From: Geoglobus sp. UBA235
GTDB lineage: Archaea; Halobacteriota; Archaeoglobi; Archaeoglobales; Archaeoglobaceae
Length of the DNA stretch: 64,000 nucleotides
Reading direction: 5' to 3'
Assembly: GCA_002494725.1 (NCBI GenBank)
Contig: DACG01000014.1
Span: 1-64,000 of the forward strand
Below, piece after piece: positions 1 through 8,694 of this stretch; position 1 is the stretch's first letter; every line of letters begins with the position of its first letter. A program made the translations under genes and the position numbers. A model generated the notes under the pieces. It did no database searches and was not told where the DNA came from. It worked only from the letters and a program-made list of their open reading frames with translations.

Positions 1-2985
1 CATGTGGCAGGAGAAGCAGCTCATCGAGCCGTTGTGAGCTGTTGTTATTGGGTTACTCTGAAGCTGATGGCACCCGATACAGTAGCTGTTGCTGATTGAT
101 GGAATCTGATGACTGGAGTCGTGCATCCTCCCTGGATAGTGACAACTCCAGCATTTCTGGGTTGCTGTGTTATCTGTGTGGTTGTACATGTACGTGTGAT
201 TTATATTTTGCATTACATCTGCAAAGCTTGTGGATTTGTTCTGGTGGCAGTAGTAGCAGTCTGTAACTATGTCCCCATTGATATTCAAAACGAGGTCCGT
301 TCTCTTCCTTCCATAATGACTGATCGTAGCATTTACCGATCCCGCATCCGGATCGCTGTTGGAATTGAGCATCTCACTCTTGCTGTGACACTGCTGGCAT
401 GTTGCACTCACAATCAAGTCCTGTCCTGCATAATAATGCTCTGCAACAAGGGGAGCACTGAACTGAGTTGCTCCGGTATGGCAATCCTCACACTTCTTTG
501 GATTCTTGTAGCTGGTTGGATGTTCTGATGGTTCAGTTCCATCGCCATGGCATGCCCAGCAGGCTTTGTCTATCATGTCTGTCAACTGAGTTGTGTTGGC
601 AGCTCCCGAATTAAGGTTGGCGTGGATGCTCTGCTTCATTACACTGACGTCTACATGTTTCGGAGCGGTTCCACCAACATCATGGCAAGCCACACAATCC
701 GGTCCGCCATTCACTCCCTCATCAACTTGATGTACGAACTGACCAATTGTTGATGCTGTTTTCGCCAGCGAACCGTGACACTGCTTGCATACGCTGTCTG
801 TGTCACCCTGAGAAGATATAACTGAGCTATGGTTGTACCACTCCTTGCCTGCATTATTGATAGATTTGCCTGTGTTGTTGGTGTCGATGAAAGGTGGGGC
901 ATTGTTGAGTTCATTTCCGTATTTTGTTGAAACATGGCACTGTGCACACCAGTCTCCACTTAGGTCTTTTGCCCCGTCCAAATTAGCCACGGTACCAAGA
1001 GCACTGGAAGTGTGTATTGCATTTACATTTGTATTGCCGTTTGCATGACAGAAGAGGCACGCAGAATTGTCGTCACCTCTGGTCCAGTAATTACCCCAGT
1101 TCTGCCCTTCCCATGATCCATTTCCATGCTGAAATGCATTATTGCCAAGATATGGTGGATTCATCGTGTATGTACCCTTTCGTGTTGTGTACTGCTTTCC
1201 TGAGGCCCCTGTATTGGTATGACAGTCTGTACATGTTACCGCATTTGCTCTGTTTGTTGTGTAACTCTGGAGATCGGAACTCAGATATCTTGCACCTCCA
1301 TGTGGTGATGGTGAGTGGCAGACGTCGCATGGTACAGAGTTGTTGTGCTCTGCATCAACCTGCGGTGGGTTCAGGCTGAATGTGGTTTGGATGTAATTCT
1401 TCACAGTATCATTTATCCCCGGTACGTGGCAGTCTTCACATCCAACAGCCTGAGTTCTGTCTGTGGAGTATGTGGCAGTGTGAGTCAGGAACGTTATGCT
1501 GTGGAAATCTGTGCTGTCATGACAGACCGTACAGCCTACACTTCCATTATGCATGGCTATGCTGTATCCAAAGCCATCTGTTGCTGTCCGATAATTTCTT
1601 GTGTAGGCACTGCTGTCGTAAGATGTAAGAGAGGAGAAAAAGCTGGAAATTGCACCTGATGTGTGACATGAGCTGCAGTCATTCTTTGTAACTGCGTTAA
1701 CTGAGCCGATAGTTGTGTATGTTGGCTGTGTTGTGGCTGATTTGTCAAGAGTGCCTATACTGTGGGCATCTTGAGAGTGACAGGCAGTACAGTATACGGG
1801 GTTGCTTGTGGAGTGTTTTCCCTGTGAAACGTGACAGGTTAGACACTGAGAATCTTCGGTGTATGTGTTGGATGTTCCGGAAACCACAGGTTTTGTCAGA
1901 TCATGAGCGGGACCGTGACAGCTTAAACAAGGAACCGTACCCGGTGATGTGTGGGCCTTCTTGGGCTGTCCTGTTGTTGTGTCGAGAGAGTAAACTGTTC
2001 TGTAGCTGCCACCAACACTGTAACCGGTGGTTGTGTTGATGGATGTGAGCTTGGAATTCTTCTGTGCATGACATCCTGGAGTGTCGTAACATCCTGCTAT
2101 CTCAGGTCTTGGATAGTTTGTGTTCTTACTATAAGCATTCCAGTCCCAGAGATTGTCTTTGCTGTCCCAAGTCAGGTCATTGGTTGAGCCTCCAAGATCC
2201 GAATTTGCATGACAGCTAACACAGTCTGCATTGTGTATATCATCAGATTTGGATGCCCTTGTGGCATCGTATCCATTGTTGTATGTGTACCCAAATTCAC
2301 CCTGAACGTGAACCTTGTCGTACCCATTGTGACAGGCTGTACATTCTCCAGCAACTATGGCTCCTGCATGATCTTTTCTTTTGGGATCTCTGTGAAAATC
2401 ATATCCTGCAGTGTAGGGAGACTTTGGAGTGTATGTACCAAAACTACTGGGATAACCATTATTTCCAGTATCACCGTGACACCTCGCACATCCCCACCAG
2501 TTGTACATGAATGTGGCACTTGTTTGCAGATTCTGTCCGTTTACAGTTGCTGTAGCTTCAACAGTCCAGTAACCATAATAGTTTTTGTTATTTAAATCGT
2601 AGCTGAATGACGCTACACCGGAAGTATCAGTTGTGGCCTGTATCTGAGCAATCTGATTACCGGCAGGATTTTTTATTGTGAATGTGACAGTCACACCTGA
2701 AATCCCACCATCCTTGTCCATGACTATGGCGTACCCTCTGATCGTCGTTTCCTCTCCTTTCCAGTAGTCAGACCCCCATCTGTCCGGTGGAACGCTAAAC
2801 CCGTTTGCAGTGTCTGCTTGGCCGTTATTTGGATCATCAAGCACCACCAATCTTGAGAGATTCAGTTTTATTATAGGTTGGGCAGCCAATGCATTCCCTG
2901 AAATTGTGGTTACGATAGCCACCACTAAGATGGCCAGGACCACTGCCCTGAGTCCGATATTTTTATTTTTTTCCAACGCATTCAT
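1..2985 (-). CDS. Giant multihaem c-type cytochrome (partial, 3' end beyond window)
   Basis: Reading the minus strand from the ATG at 2985 gives 995 codons with no stop, running off the window at base 1. Residues 1-36 are a signal peptide (hydrophobic core, ending near ALA). Residues about 65-160 form an Ig-like/invasin-like beta domain without cysteines. From residue 166 (CARCH, 2476-2490) haem motifs follow continuously: I count 22 CxxCH motifs plus one CX5CH (CYDTPGCH, 2068-2091), the last CFSCH right at the edge. Extra histidines for axial ligation are plentiful. Such proteins are exported and carry electrons across or outside the envelope, typically to Fe(III) or partner cells. Total haem number is unknown because the 3' end is missing. 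The forward-strand open frames over this stretch are shadows. Confidence 0.93.
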   Translation of the reverse strand, partial: MNALEKNKNIGLRAVVLAILVVAIVTTISGNALAAQPIIKLNLSRLVVLDDPNNGQADTANGFSVPPDRWGSDYWKGEETTIRGYAIVMDKDGGISGVTVTFTIKNPAGNQIAQIQATTDTSGVASFSYDLNNKNYYGYWTVEATATVNGQNLQTSATFMYNWWGCARCHGDTGNNGYPSSFGTYTPKSPYTAGYDFHRDPKRKDHAGAIVAGECTACHNGYDKVHVQGEFGYTYNNGYDATRASKSDDIHNADCVSCHANSDLGGSTNDLTWDSKDNLWDWNAYSKNTNYPRPEIAGCYDTPGCHAQKNSKLTSINTTTGYSVGGSYRTVYSLDTTTGQPKKAHTSPGTVPCLSCHGPAHDLTKPVVSGTSNTYTEDSQCLTCHVSQGKHSTSNPVYCTACHSQDAHSIGTLDKSATTQPTYTTIGSVNAVTKNDCSSCHTSGAISSFFSSLTSYDSSAYTRNYRTATDGFGYSIAMHNGSVGCTVCHDSTDFHSITFLTHTATYSTDRTQAVGCEDCHVPGINDTVKNYIQTTFSLNPPQVDAEHNNSVPCDVCHSPSPHGGARYLSSDLQSYTTNRANAVTCTDCHTNTGASGKQYTTRKGTYTMNPPYLGNNAFQHGNGSWEGQNWGNYWTRGDDNSACLFCHANGNTNVNAIHTSSALGTVANLDGAKDLSGDWCAQCHVSTKYGNELNNAPPFIDTNNTGKSINNAGKEWYNHSSVISSQGDTDSVCKQCHGSLAKTASTIGQFVHQVDEGVNGGPDCVACHDVGGTAPKHVDVSVMKQSIHANLNSGAANTTQLTDMIDKACWACHGDGTEPSEHPTSYKNPKKCEDCHTGATQFSAPLVAEHYYAGQDLIVSATCQQCHSKSEMLNSNSDPDAGSVNATISHYGRKRTDLVLNINGDIVTDCYYCHQNKSTSFADVMQNINHTYMYNHTDNTATQKCWSCHYPGRMHDSSHQIPSISNSYCIGCHQLQSNPITTAHNGSMSCFSCHM

Positions 2986-3075
2986 ACCCAAACACCCAAC
3001 ATGGGATGTTCTGCTTGATTTTTGCCTTCAATATAAAATTTTGTCGTCAGTCCTATTTAAGCATTTCTCATTATA

Positions 3076-3096
3076 ATCATTATTATAAATAATGAT
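3076..3096. promoter_or_regulatory. Perfect 21-bp inverted repeat upstream of the cytochrome gene
   Basis: ATCATTATT-ATA-AATAATGAT is a perfect 9+3+9 palindrome between the giant cytochrome (start 2985, minus) and the sialidase-fold gene (start 3182, plus). TATA-like boxes for the cytochrome lie nearer to it, around 3030-3040 and 3052-3062 on the minus strand. Position suits an operator for a dimeric regulator; it could also be chance in AT-rich DNA. Confidence 0.4.
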
Positions 3097-3152
3097 AAAC
3101 TGTGAAAAATTTAGCTGCATGGAAACCCTGCCAGTATCTGCTACAAAATTCC

Positions 3153-3158
3153 TTTATA
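3153..3158 (+). promoter_or_regulatory. TATA box for leaderless gene at 3182
   Basis: TTTATA lies about 26 bases before ATG 3182. That is the usual archaeal distance from box to transcription start, so the mRNA probably begins at the start codon. This decides against the upstream in-frame ATGs at 3092 and 3119, which precede the box. Confidence 0.6.
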
Positions 3159-3181
3159 CCCAGCGAAAAACCGACCAATTA

Positions 3182-4408
3182 ATGAAGCTGAGAACCCCAG
3201 CCATCACCAGCTTACTCATAATAACTTTGACACTCCCCCATGTATCGGCACTTTCAGAACCGGTGATGGTTGGTGAAGGGAAATTTCCATCCTTAGCTCA
3301 GGATAATAGGGGTGAATACTGGCTTGTATTCAGCAACGAAAGTGGATTGTATCTAATGCATTCAAGTAATCTCCTCGACTGGAGTGTGCCAAAAAAGCTC
3401 CCATTCTCAAAGCCAAATGACTTTGACCCATACATGAGATACTACGATGGCAGGTTCTTCATAGCTTTCGTCAGACACAAAATAACCAGCCCCCATTCCC
3501 TTTTCGGTTTTGATTATGATGTGTACCTTGCAGTTGGTAGTGATGAAAAATGGAGTCTTATCCAAATAAACAACAGCAATTTTAGCTTAGACTGGTATCC
3601 ATACATATACCGCGACCCATCTGGAAAGTTCTGGATGGTTTACAGCAAGGACTTCAAAGATGGAAATGGCTCCATACTGGTTGTTAGGTTTTCTCGAGAT
3701 GGTGTTAACTGGAGCAGAGAATACCCGGCAATACCTCCAAATGCTCTCTTTGGCAGCTTGTTTTATTTCAAAGACAGATACTGGATGATTTACTCCATGT
3801 ACACCGGGAACTACTCAATCCCCGAAATAATGAACCTACATGACCTGTACATAACATACAGTTTTGATGGGGTAAACTGGGAAAAAGCAGCCAAGCTGAC
3901 AGATACCCCTCCCCATTACAATTTCACCCTGTATCTGGATGCCGAAACTGATGGAGAATACATCTGGGTTGCATACACCTCCACTGTTGAGGGAAACGAA
4001 GAGATCTATCTCATGAAGTCTCCCGATGGAATAAGATGGAGCAAGCCCATCAGACTGACAAGAAATATCGAGTACATTAACTCTATGACTGAACCTCGCA
4101 ATTTCAAATGTGATCAGAAAGATTTGCTCATAAACAGTAACAGGGATGTTGTAATCGCATACCAATCAGCAATATATCCGGAAAAAACCACATTATGGGT
4201 TGTTAGCCTGAAACCTGAAATTAACCAGTTCGATAAAAAAATCGAGTTTAACATAACTCTCTCCTACGGGAATGGCTCAGAATTTTTCAAACAGGAAAAA
4301 AATGAGGGCTATCAAAATCCTGAACAAACTTCAATCGGCATCTTGCCCTTAATCTGTGGTTTTATCGCCACTCTGGCAATAGTATCAAGAAAAAGGAGAA
4401 ATATTTAA
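3182..4408 (+). CDS. Secreted sialidase/BNR-fold beta-propeller protein with C-terminal anchor
   Basis: The 408-residue product starts at ATG 3182 (TATA box 26 bases upstream). Residues 1-24 are a signal peptide, and a hydrophobic helix followed by RKRR at the C-terminus is a membrane anchor. The body has repeated blades with Asp-box-like elements (S-x-D-G-x-x-W: FSRDGVNWS, SFDGVNWEK, SPDGIRWSK) and alternating 'YWLVFS', 'FWMVYS', 'YWMIYS' strands, typical of the sialidase/exo-glycosidase propeller superfamily. Several N-glycosylation sequons (NNS, NGS, NFT) fit an extracellular location. Substrate is unknown; catalytic sialidase residues could not be assigned, so it may only bind glycans or protein. 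The next gene starts two bases after its stop. Confidence 0.7.
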   Translation: MKLRTPAITSLLIITLTLPHVSALSEPVMVGEGKFPSLAQDNRGEYWLVFSNESGLYLMHSSNLLDWSVPKKLPFSKPNDFDPYMRYYDGRFFIAFVRHKITSPHSLFGFDYDVYLAVGSDEKWSLIQINNSNFSLDWYPYIYRDPSGKFWMVYSKDFKDGNGSILVVRFSRDGVNWSREYPAIPPNALFGSLFYFKDRYWMIYSMYTGNYSIPEIMNLHDLYITYSFDGVNWEKAAKLTDTPPHYNFTLYLDAETDGEYIWVAYTSTVEGNEEIYLMKSPDGIRWSKPIRLTRNIEYINSMTEPRNFKCDQKDLLINSNRDVVIAYQSAIYPEKTTLWVVSLKPEINQFDKKIEFNITLSYGNGSEFFKQEKNEGYQNPEQTSIGILPLICGFIATLAIVSRKRRNI

Positions 4409-4409
4409 A

Positions 4410-5207
4410 TTGCCTTTTGTGAAATATAAACCAATGAGGGTTCAGGACAGCCTTGTAACAATCATAGCATTTCTTACAGGAGTTATTCTTTTTGCCGTAT
4501 CACTCTTATCTCTTTATGCAGATTACAGATTAGAGAAGCCGCCTGAAAATCTTATAATAGACGTTATGTTCCTGATTTTTTCCGCTGTATTGATTGGTGG
4601 ATCTCTGAATCTGAGAAAACGGCTCTCAGGATATGAGGTATCTGTAAATGCAGCATTTAATGAAGTGGTATACTCCAGACTGAAACCAATCCTGGAAGAA
4701 GTTGCTGTAGGAATAATTGAGATGAACAGACTCTCAAAAAAAGTTGAAAACATTGAAAGAAAGATCTCAGTTATTGAAGAGCTTGCAACAACCCAGAAAA
4801 TCACTCCAGAGCAAAAAATAAATTTCTACTTCAAATCGATTATTGTCATGATTTTGTATATCGGGATTTTCGTATTCATGACCCAGTACATCCTTCCTTA
4901 TGAACACATAATATCTTCTCTTCTCTTTCTTGTCTGGTGGGGGCTTATAACAGTGGAATTTAATATTTTTGACAAGGGAGAAGCACTCATAATGCTGATT
5001 GCACCGCCACTTATTGTACCTTCTCTTTACCTCATTCTGAAAACACTTACGGGAATCGCGATAACCCACGGCCTAATTTTTGTTGCATCTGCGATCTACG
5101 CCTATTACTATTACCACCTTGCAAAAAGCATCAGATCCTCGAAAAAAGAGAATTTGAGGAGTAAGATAAAAACAACACTGTCAAAGATTTTTTCAAAAAC
5201 CCAGTAG
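4410..5207 (+). CDS. Membrane protein with central coiled coil, unknown function
   Basis: 265 residues from TTG 4410, which has a GGAG ribosome-binding site (4395-4398) and sits one base after the upstream stop; ATG 4434 is the alternative. Two hydrophobic helices near residues 14-35 and 48-65, then a cytoplasmic helical/coiled-coil stretch (about 70-130, rich in E, K, I), then four further hydrophobic segments (about 140-240) and a basic tail. I do not recognise a family. It is probably translated together with the sialidase-fold gene, suggesting a shared surface role (inference). Confidence 0.6.
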   Translation: MPFVKYKPMRVQDSLVTIIAFLTGVILFAVSLLSLYADYRLEKPPENLIIDVMFLIFSAVLIGGSLNLRKRLSGYEVSVNAAFNEVVYSRLKPILEEVAVGIIEMNRLSKKVENIERKISVIEELATTQKITPEQKINFYFKSIIVMILYIGIFVFMTQYILPYEHIISSLLFLVWWGLITVEFNIFDKGEALIMLIAPPLIVPSLYLILKTLTGIAITHGLIFVASAIYAYYYYHLAKSIRSSKKENLRSKIKTTLSKIFSKTQ

Positions 5208-5876
5208 TTATCTGACCTCTCTTATGGTCAGATAGATGTAGGTTGAAATCCCAATTATTATTACAGCTATGGCATACTGTCTGAAAGTATCGAGCAATTT
5301 TTTGTAAAACAAATACTCCTGTCCGTAAGGGGTGATATCTCTTAATTCTTTTACATCGAGTATAAAGTAATTTCCCACACCCTTTACAACAATCGGCTTC
5401 CCAAAAATTAGAATCGCTTTTCCGATTATATCCCCCTTATTTACAGGTTCGCCATCAGGACCAGAGGAATCTCCACCAGTATACACTCTATCTCCCTCAA
5501 CCCTGATTACCCTGTGAGTGACAGAATGGCCAAATTCTTTGTGGACAAACATAACTATGTCTCCTTCATGCGGCTCTCTGAAAATTGTTTGTATCAGAAC
5601 GGCGTCCCCCCTCTCAAACGTTGGATACATGCTGTTGGACAGAACAGCAGCAAAAAAGATTTTCATGGTGAGACCAAGATAAATCACAACAAGAAAAACC
5701 AGGATCTCGGCAACTGCAATTGTCAGAACTGTTTTTCTGTTTCTAAAGATCTTCTTTAAAATCTCATTTGCATTTCTTCGTGTATGCGAAATATTCCAGC
5801 TCAGCTTAAAATCTTCTCTATTGATGTAAGCAAAATAAACTGCTGCAATTCCCACAACCATCAAAAGCTCGATCAA
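5208..5876 (-). CDS. Archaeal type I signal peptidase (S26B, Sec11/SipW-like)
   Basis: Cleaves signal peptides of exported proteins. The product has the catalytic motif SNSMYPTF (Ser nucleophile), followed by GDAVLIQ and the HSVTHRV motif carrying the catalytic His that replaces Lys in the archaeal/eukaryotic type, then the GGDSSGPDG box. Unusually there is an extra N-terminal membrane segment (residues 1-18) and a second (about 48-75) before the catalytic domain, and one at the C-terminus (about 198-217). Start is TTG 5876, preceded by a GGGGGAT site; ATG 5861 is possible. It is the third gene of an operon with a small membrane protein and a large surface protein, so it may be a dedicated peptidase for that surface locus. 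Confidence 0.88.
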   Translation of the reverse strand: MIELLMVVGIAAVYFAYINREDFKLSWNISHTRRNANEILKKIFRNRKTVLTIAVAEILVFLVVIYLGLTMKIFFAAVLSNSMYPTFERGDAVLIQTIFREPHEGDIVMFVHKEFGHSVTHRVIRVEGDRVYTGGDSSGPDGEPVNKGDIIGKAILIFGKPIVVKGVGNYFILDVKELRDITPYGQEYLFYKKLLDTFRQYAIAVIIIGISTYIYLTIREVR

Positions 5877-5878
5877 GA

Positions 5879-6130
5879 TTATCCCCCCATCAATGCAAGC
5901 AACAGCCTGAGTGCGATATAAAGTATGATAACATCAATGAACAGAACTGCAGATCTTTTTGTGAATTCAATTCTTTTTCCATCCCATCTGATGTCTTCTG
6001 AATTCCGATACTCCTCAATAACCGCCATAACGATTTCTACTGGTATCTCTGTTTTCAGAGAAATCTTAACGGGATCGGAATTTCCCTTATTGATCTCCTT
6101 TAGAACCTTAATCTCGTAATCTGACTTCAT
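5879..6130 (-). CDS. Small membrane-anchored protein with winged-helix-like N-terminus
   Basis: 83 residues. The first ~55 residues (YEIKVLKEI...PVKISLKTEIP...VMAVIEEYR) resemble a short helix-turn-helix/winged-helix fold, and the C-terminus is a single membrane helix (about 60-80). The start overlaps the stop of the CARDB surface protein by four bases, and the signal peptidase follows two bases later, so it is an operon member. Function unknown. Confidence 0.6.
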   Translation of the reverse strand: MKSDYEIKVLKEINKGNSDPVKISLKTEIPVEIVMAVIEEYRNSEDIRWDGKRIEFTKRSAVLFIDVIILYIALRLLLALMGG

Positions 6131-7950
6131 TTTCGTAAATACATTCTTAAAATTATTAATATACCCAGAATTGCTGCAAGAATTGTTATCAGCGTTGGAT
6201 CTCTTTTTTCAACTCTTTTTTCAGAGGGTGGTGGGGTTTTAACTGCCTCTTTCTCTTTCGTTGCATTCTTTGCAAAAAACACCTTCGATATAGATGTATC
6301 ATCCAGCAAAATTTTATACGATCCTTCCTTTTCCGGAACATACTCAAACTCAATATGCTTTTTCTCACCCTGGAACATACTTACTGACTGATTGAACACA
6401 ATCTCGTTATTTATCCTTACAAACACATCAGCTATCCCAGCTCCACCTTCATTTTTAACATCAAAGGATATTTTTACCGCCTTTCCAACATCAACTATAA
6501 AATCACTGACAGTTAGATTCGAATACTTGAGTTCAGGTGGAAGCTTGAGTTCCGTTTTAATTTTTATGGACACTGTTTTGTTTATCGTTGTAAAGTCATA
6601 GAAAGTTCTAAGCAATTCAGTTGCGTTCCTCAGTTTGTACATTTCTGCAAAGGAGGTTGAATCGAAGTAGTAATCACTTACATCTACAAACAGGGTCCCC
6701 CCATTTTTGACGTAATCCTCGATTTCTTTAATTTCCGGAGTATTGGTTACATACACTACCAAATCAGCTTTTTCAAGCTCGTAATCAGAAACAACCCCTA
6801 TATACTGAATTGGTGCATTGTTGAGAGCTTTTATATAATCAATAAGCTTTCCAAAGAAGCTATCCACTCTCGAATCGCTCCTGTAATAGAGCCCGATTTT
6901 TATTGTACCGTTGTGGTTCCCGCCTCCCCATACGTAAGCAATAATATTGGTCAAAGTTTTGGCAGCATTATCTCTGTTCATGTAATATCTTTTTTCTTCA
7001 TAAAATTTAGGTTCTTTCTCATCAAGTCCTGTGACACCTCCACTTCCAAGAACGTAGTTATTGAGAGAGAGAACAAGGGTTCCGTTACCAAGAGACCCAA
7101 TCATCAGAGGTTTGTTGAATAGATAAGGTTCTACGTAGATCGGCAATATGGATTCTTTCTTGAAATTACCCCATTCCGGGATGAGGTCAAGCCTGTGATC
7201 CCCAATTTCAAGTTGTGGAATGGTAAACTCGACTCTTGTCGCTTCATGAGGTTTTAATTCAACCTTTTTCTTGGAATAAAATTCGCCATCAATCAAAAGA
7301 TTCAAATAAAATTCAGCCTTTTCATTCCCTTTATTGAAAATACTCACTTGCAGAGTGTTATTCATCCCTTCAGGAAGAACTGAGGCTTTTAAACCGGAAT
7401 CAAACAGGTATATTTCTGATTTTATCTCATAAACAACAGTAAATTTAATCTCCTTTTTTAAATAGTCAACCTCATCTCTCGGAATTCGAGAGACTTCAAT
7501 TCTCGCCTCTCCACTTTTAATGAGGTCGTCAAAAAAAGATTTGTAGCTTTCATAAGTCGCAGAGCTGTTCAGTACATCAAAGATATAAACCTCAACCCTG
7601 TAATCTCCAATCTTCCACCCATCCGGAATTTTCAGTTGATAAACAGTATACACTCTATCTGTCCAGTCTGCTCCTTTTTTCGAGATTACAGTGCCTGCTA
7701 CAGGATAATCCTCCGGATCATAAACAATAAAAACAAAATCAATTGCATAAGCTCTGTTATGGTTAATATCTTCTGTTTGGGCGTAAATTTGAACGTTGTC
7801 CCCTATCTGATATTCCCCAGATCCGGAAACATATTTTCCGTAGCCATCAACATGCTCTACAAGAGCGACATGAAAATTATCCAGAGCAGAGGCTGAATTC
7901 AAAGTTATGAAAAGAAAAAACACAGCCAACAAACAGATTCTTCCCCTCAC
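6127..7950 (-). CDS. Surface protein with CARDB-like domains and GATase-like insert, C-terminal anchor
   Basis: 607 residues from GTG 7950, chosen because it begins a clean signal peptide (VRGRICLLAVFF..., cleavage near SASA) and lies about 28 bases from the A/T box at 7972-7985. The mature part has beta-rich CARDB/Ig-like repeats; a middle portion (DLVVYVTNTPEIKEIEDYVKNG followed by GTLFVD) resembles the DUF4350/class I amidotransferase-like fold seen in archaeal surface proteins; another CARDB-like repeat follows (VDVGKAVKISFDVKNEGGAG). A charged PPPSEKRVEKRD linker leads to the C-terminal membrane helix. Many N-glycosylation sequons. First gene of an operon with the small protein and signal peptidase; divergent from the six-haem cytochrome. 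Probably an envelope or S-layer-associated component. Confidence 0.75.
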   Translation of the reverse strand: MRGRICLLAVFFLFITLNSASALDNFHVALVEHVDGYGKYVSGSGEYQIGDNVQIYAQTEDINHNRAYAIDFVFIVYDPEDYPVAGTVISKKGADWTDRVYTVYQLKIPDGWKIGDYRVEVYIFDVLNSSATYESYKSFFDDLIKSGEARIEVSRIPRDEVDYLKKEIKFTVVYEIKSEIYLFDSGLKASVLPEGMNNTLQVSIFNKGNEKAEFYLNLLIDGEFYSKKKVELKPHEATRVEFTIPQLEIGDHRLDLIPEWGNFKKESILPIYVEPYLFNKPLMIGSLGNGTLVLSLNNYVLGSGGVTGLDEKEPKFYEEKRYYMNRDNAAKTLTNIIAYVWGGGNHNGTIKIGLYYRSDSRVDSFFGKLIDYIKALNNAPIQYIGVVSDYELEKADLVVYVTNTPEIKEIEDYVKNGGTLFVDVSDYYFDSTSFAEMYKLRNATELLRTFYDFTTINKTVSIKIKTELKLPPELKYSNLTVSDFIVDVGKAVKISFDVKNEGGAGIADVFVRINNEIVFNQSVSMFQGEKKHIEFEYVPEKEGSYKILLDDTSISKVFFAKNATKEKEAVKTPPPSEKRVEKRDPTLITILAAILGILIILRMYLRK

Positions 7951-7971
7951 AATACAACCAATGAACAAAAG

Positions 7972-7985
7972 AAATAAATAATTTA
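7972..7985. promoter_or_regulatory. Shared A/T promoter box between divergent genes
   Basis: AAATAAATAATTTA is centred about 28 bases from GTG 7950 (minus) and 25 bases from GTG 8003 (plus). It is the only strong TATA-like sequence in the 52-base gap, so both leaderless transcripts probably use it. Confidence 0.5.
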
Positions 7986-8002
7986 CCAGATATGTCAGGT
8001 AT

Positions 8003-8638
8003 GTGATAGTTAGAGTCGTAATAACAGCAGTGTTCCTTGTGATTCTGACAACCACTCTGGTATCTGGCATATCGGAATTCAACAACCCCCTTTATGATAA
8101 GTACAAGGGAATCCTATCTGAATGGCATAAGGCAAGAATCTGCATGCCATGTCACATAAACACCCTTTCAGGAAGGGACCTTGATAGATTTCTGTCATGT
8201 ACTCCATGTCATAATGAAAACCTCAATATAAAAAGTCCTAAAGCAATTGAAAAAGTTCATGGAGTTAATGTGTGCATAAAGTGCCATGTTGGAAGCCAGT
8301 ACAGTGCCAAAAATCTCGGCCTGAATGTGCATACACCCCACAAAGCCAAGGCATGCTCAACATGTCACGGAGGAGACGGGGCGATTTCCAAGCCCGACAA
8401 AAGTCTGTGCACAGACTGTCATGGCTCAAACCCCCATGCTGTTCACAGCCAGATACTGGACAGAATCTGTTTTGACTGCCACTCTGAAACAATGAAAGAC
8501 TACCTTCCCGAAATTAAAAAGGAGGAACTAACAAAGGCTCTTCCAGCTGCAACTCCGACACCAGCTCCACAGGAAAAGACTGTTTCGTTCAAAAGTCTAT
8601 CAGACCTCATCCTGTGGATCATAAACCTCCTGTTCTGA
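8003..8638 (+). CDS. Membrane-anchored six-haem c-type cytochrome
   Basis: 211 residues from GTG 8003. Signal peptide (residues 1-23), then six haem-binding motifs: CMPCH, CTPCH, CIKCH, CSTCH, CTDCH, CFDCH, with further histidines (VHTPHKA, NPHAVH) for bis-His ligation. After the last haem comes a low-complexity linker (ATPTPAPQE) and a C-terminal hydrophobic tail ending IINLLF, so it should be tethered to the outer face of the membrane. Spacing resembles NapC/NrfH-like or DmsE-like modules only loosely; I cannot assign a subfamily. It probably passes electrons from the membrane to extracellular acceptors or to the giant cytochrome at 1-2985. Divergently paired with the CARDB surface-protein operon. 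Confidence 0.88.
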   Translation: MIVRVVITAVFLVILTTTLVSGISEFNNPLYDKYKGILSEWHKARICMPCHINTLSGRDLDRFLSCTPCHNENLNIKSPKAIEKVHGVNVCIKCHVGSQYSAKNLGLNVHTPHKAKACSTCHGGDGAISKPDKSLCTDCHGSNPHAVHSQILDRICFDCHSETMKDYLPEIKKEELTKALPAATPTPAPQEKTVSFKSLSDLILWIINLLF

Positions 8639-8694
8639 GACATCTGATTTCCAGATTGAAAAATTATTTAACCAAAAACCCCTCAGCTTTTCCC

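Noticed and set aside
109..2595. Several forward-strand open frames of 60-140 codons
   Set aside because: They are shadows of the multihaem cytochrome, which is open on the minus strand through the whole stretch with regular CxxCH motifs.
8614..8694. Longer N-terminus for pheS
   Set aside because: It would overlap the cytochrome gene and precede the TATA box; the ATG at 8695 gives the normal PheS start.
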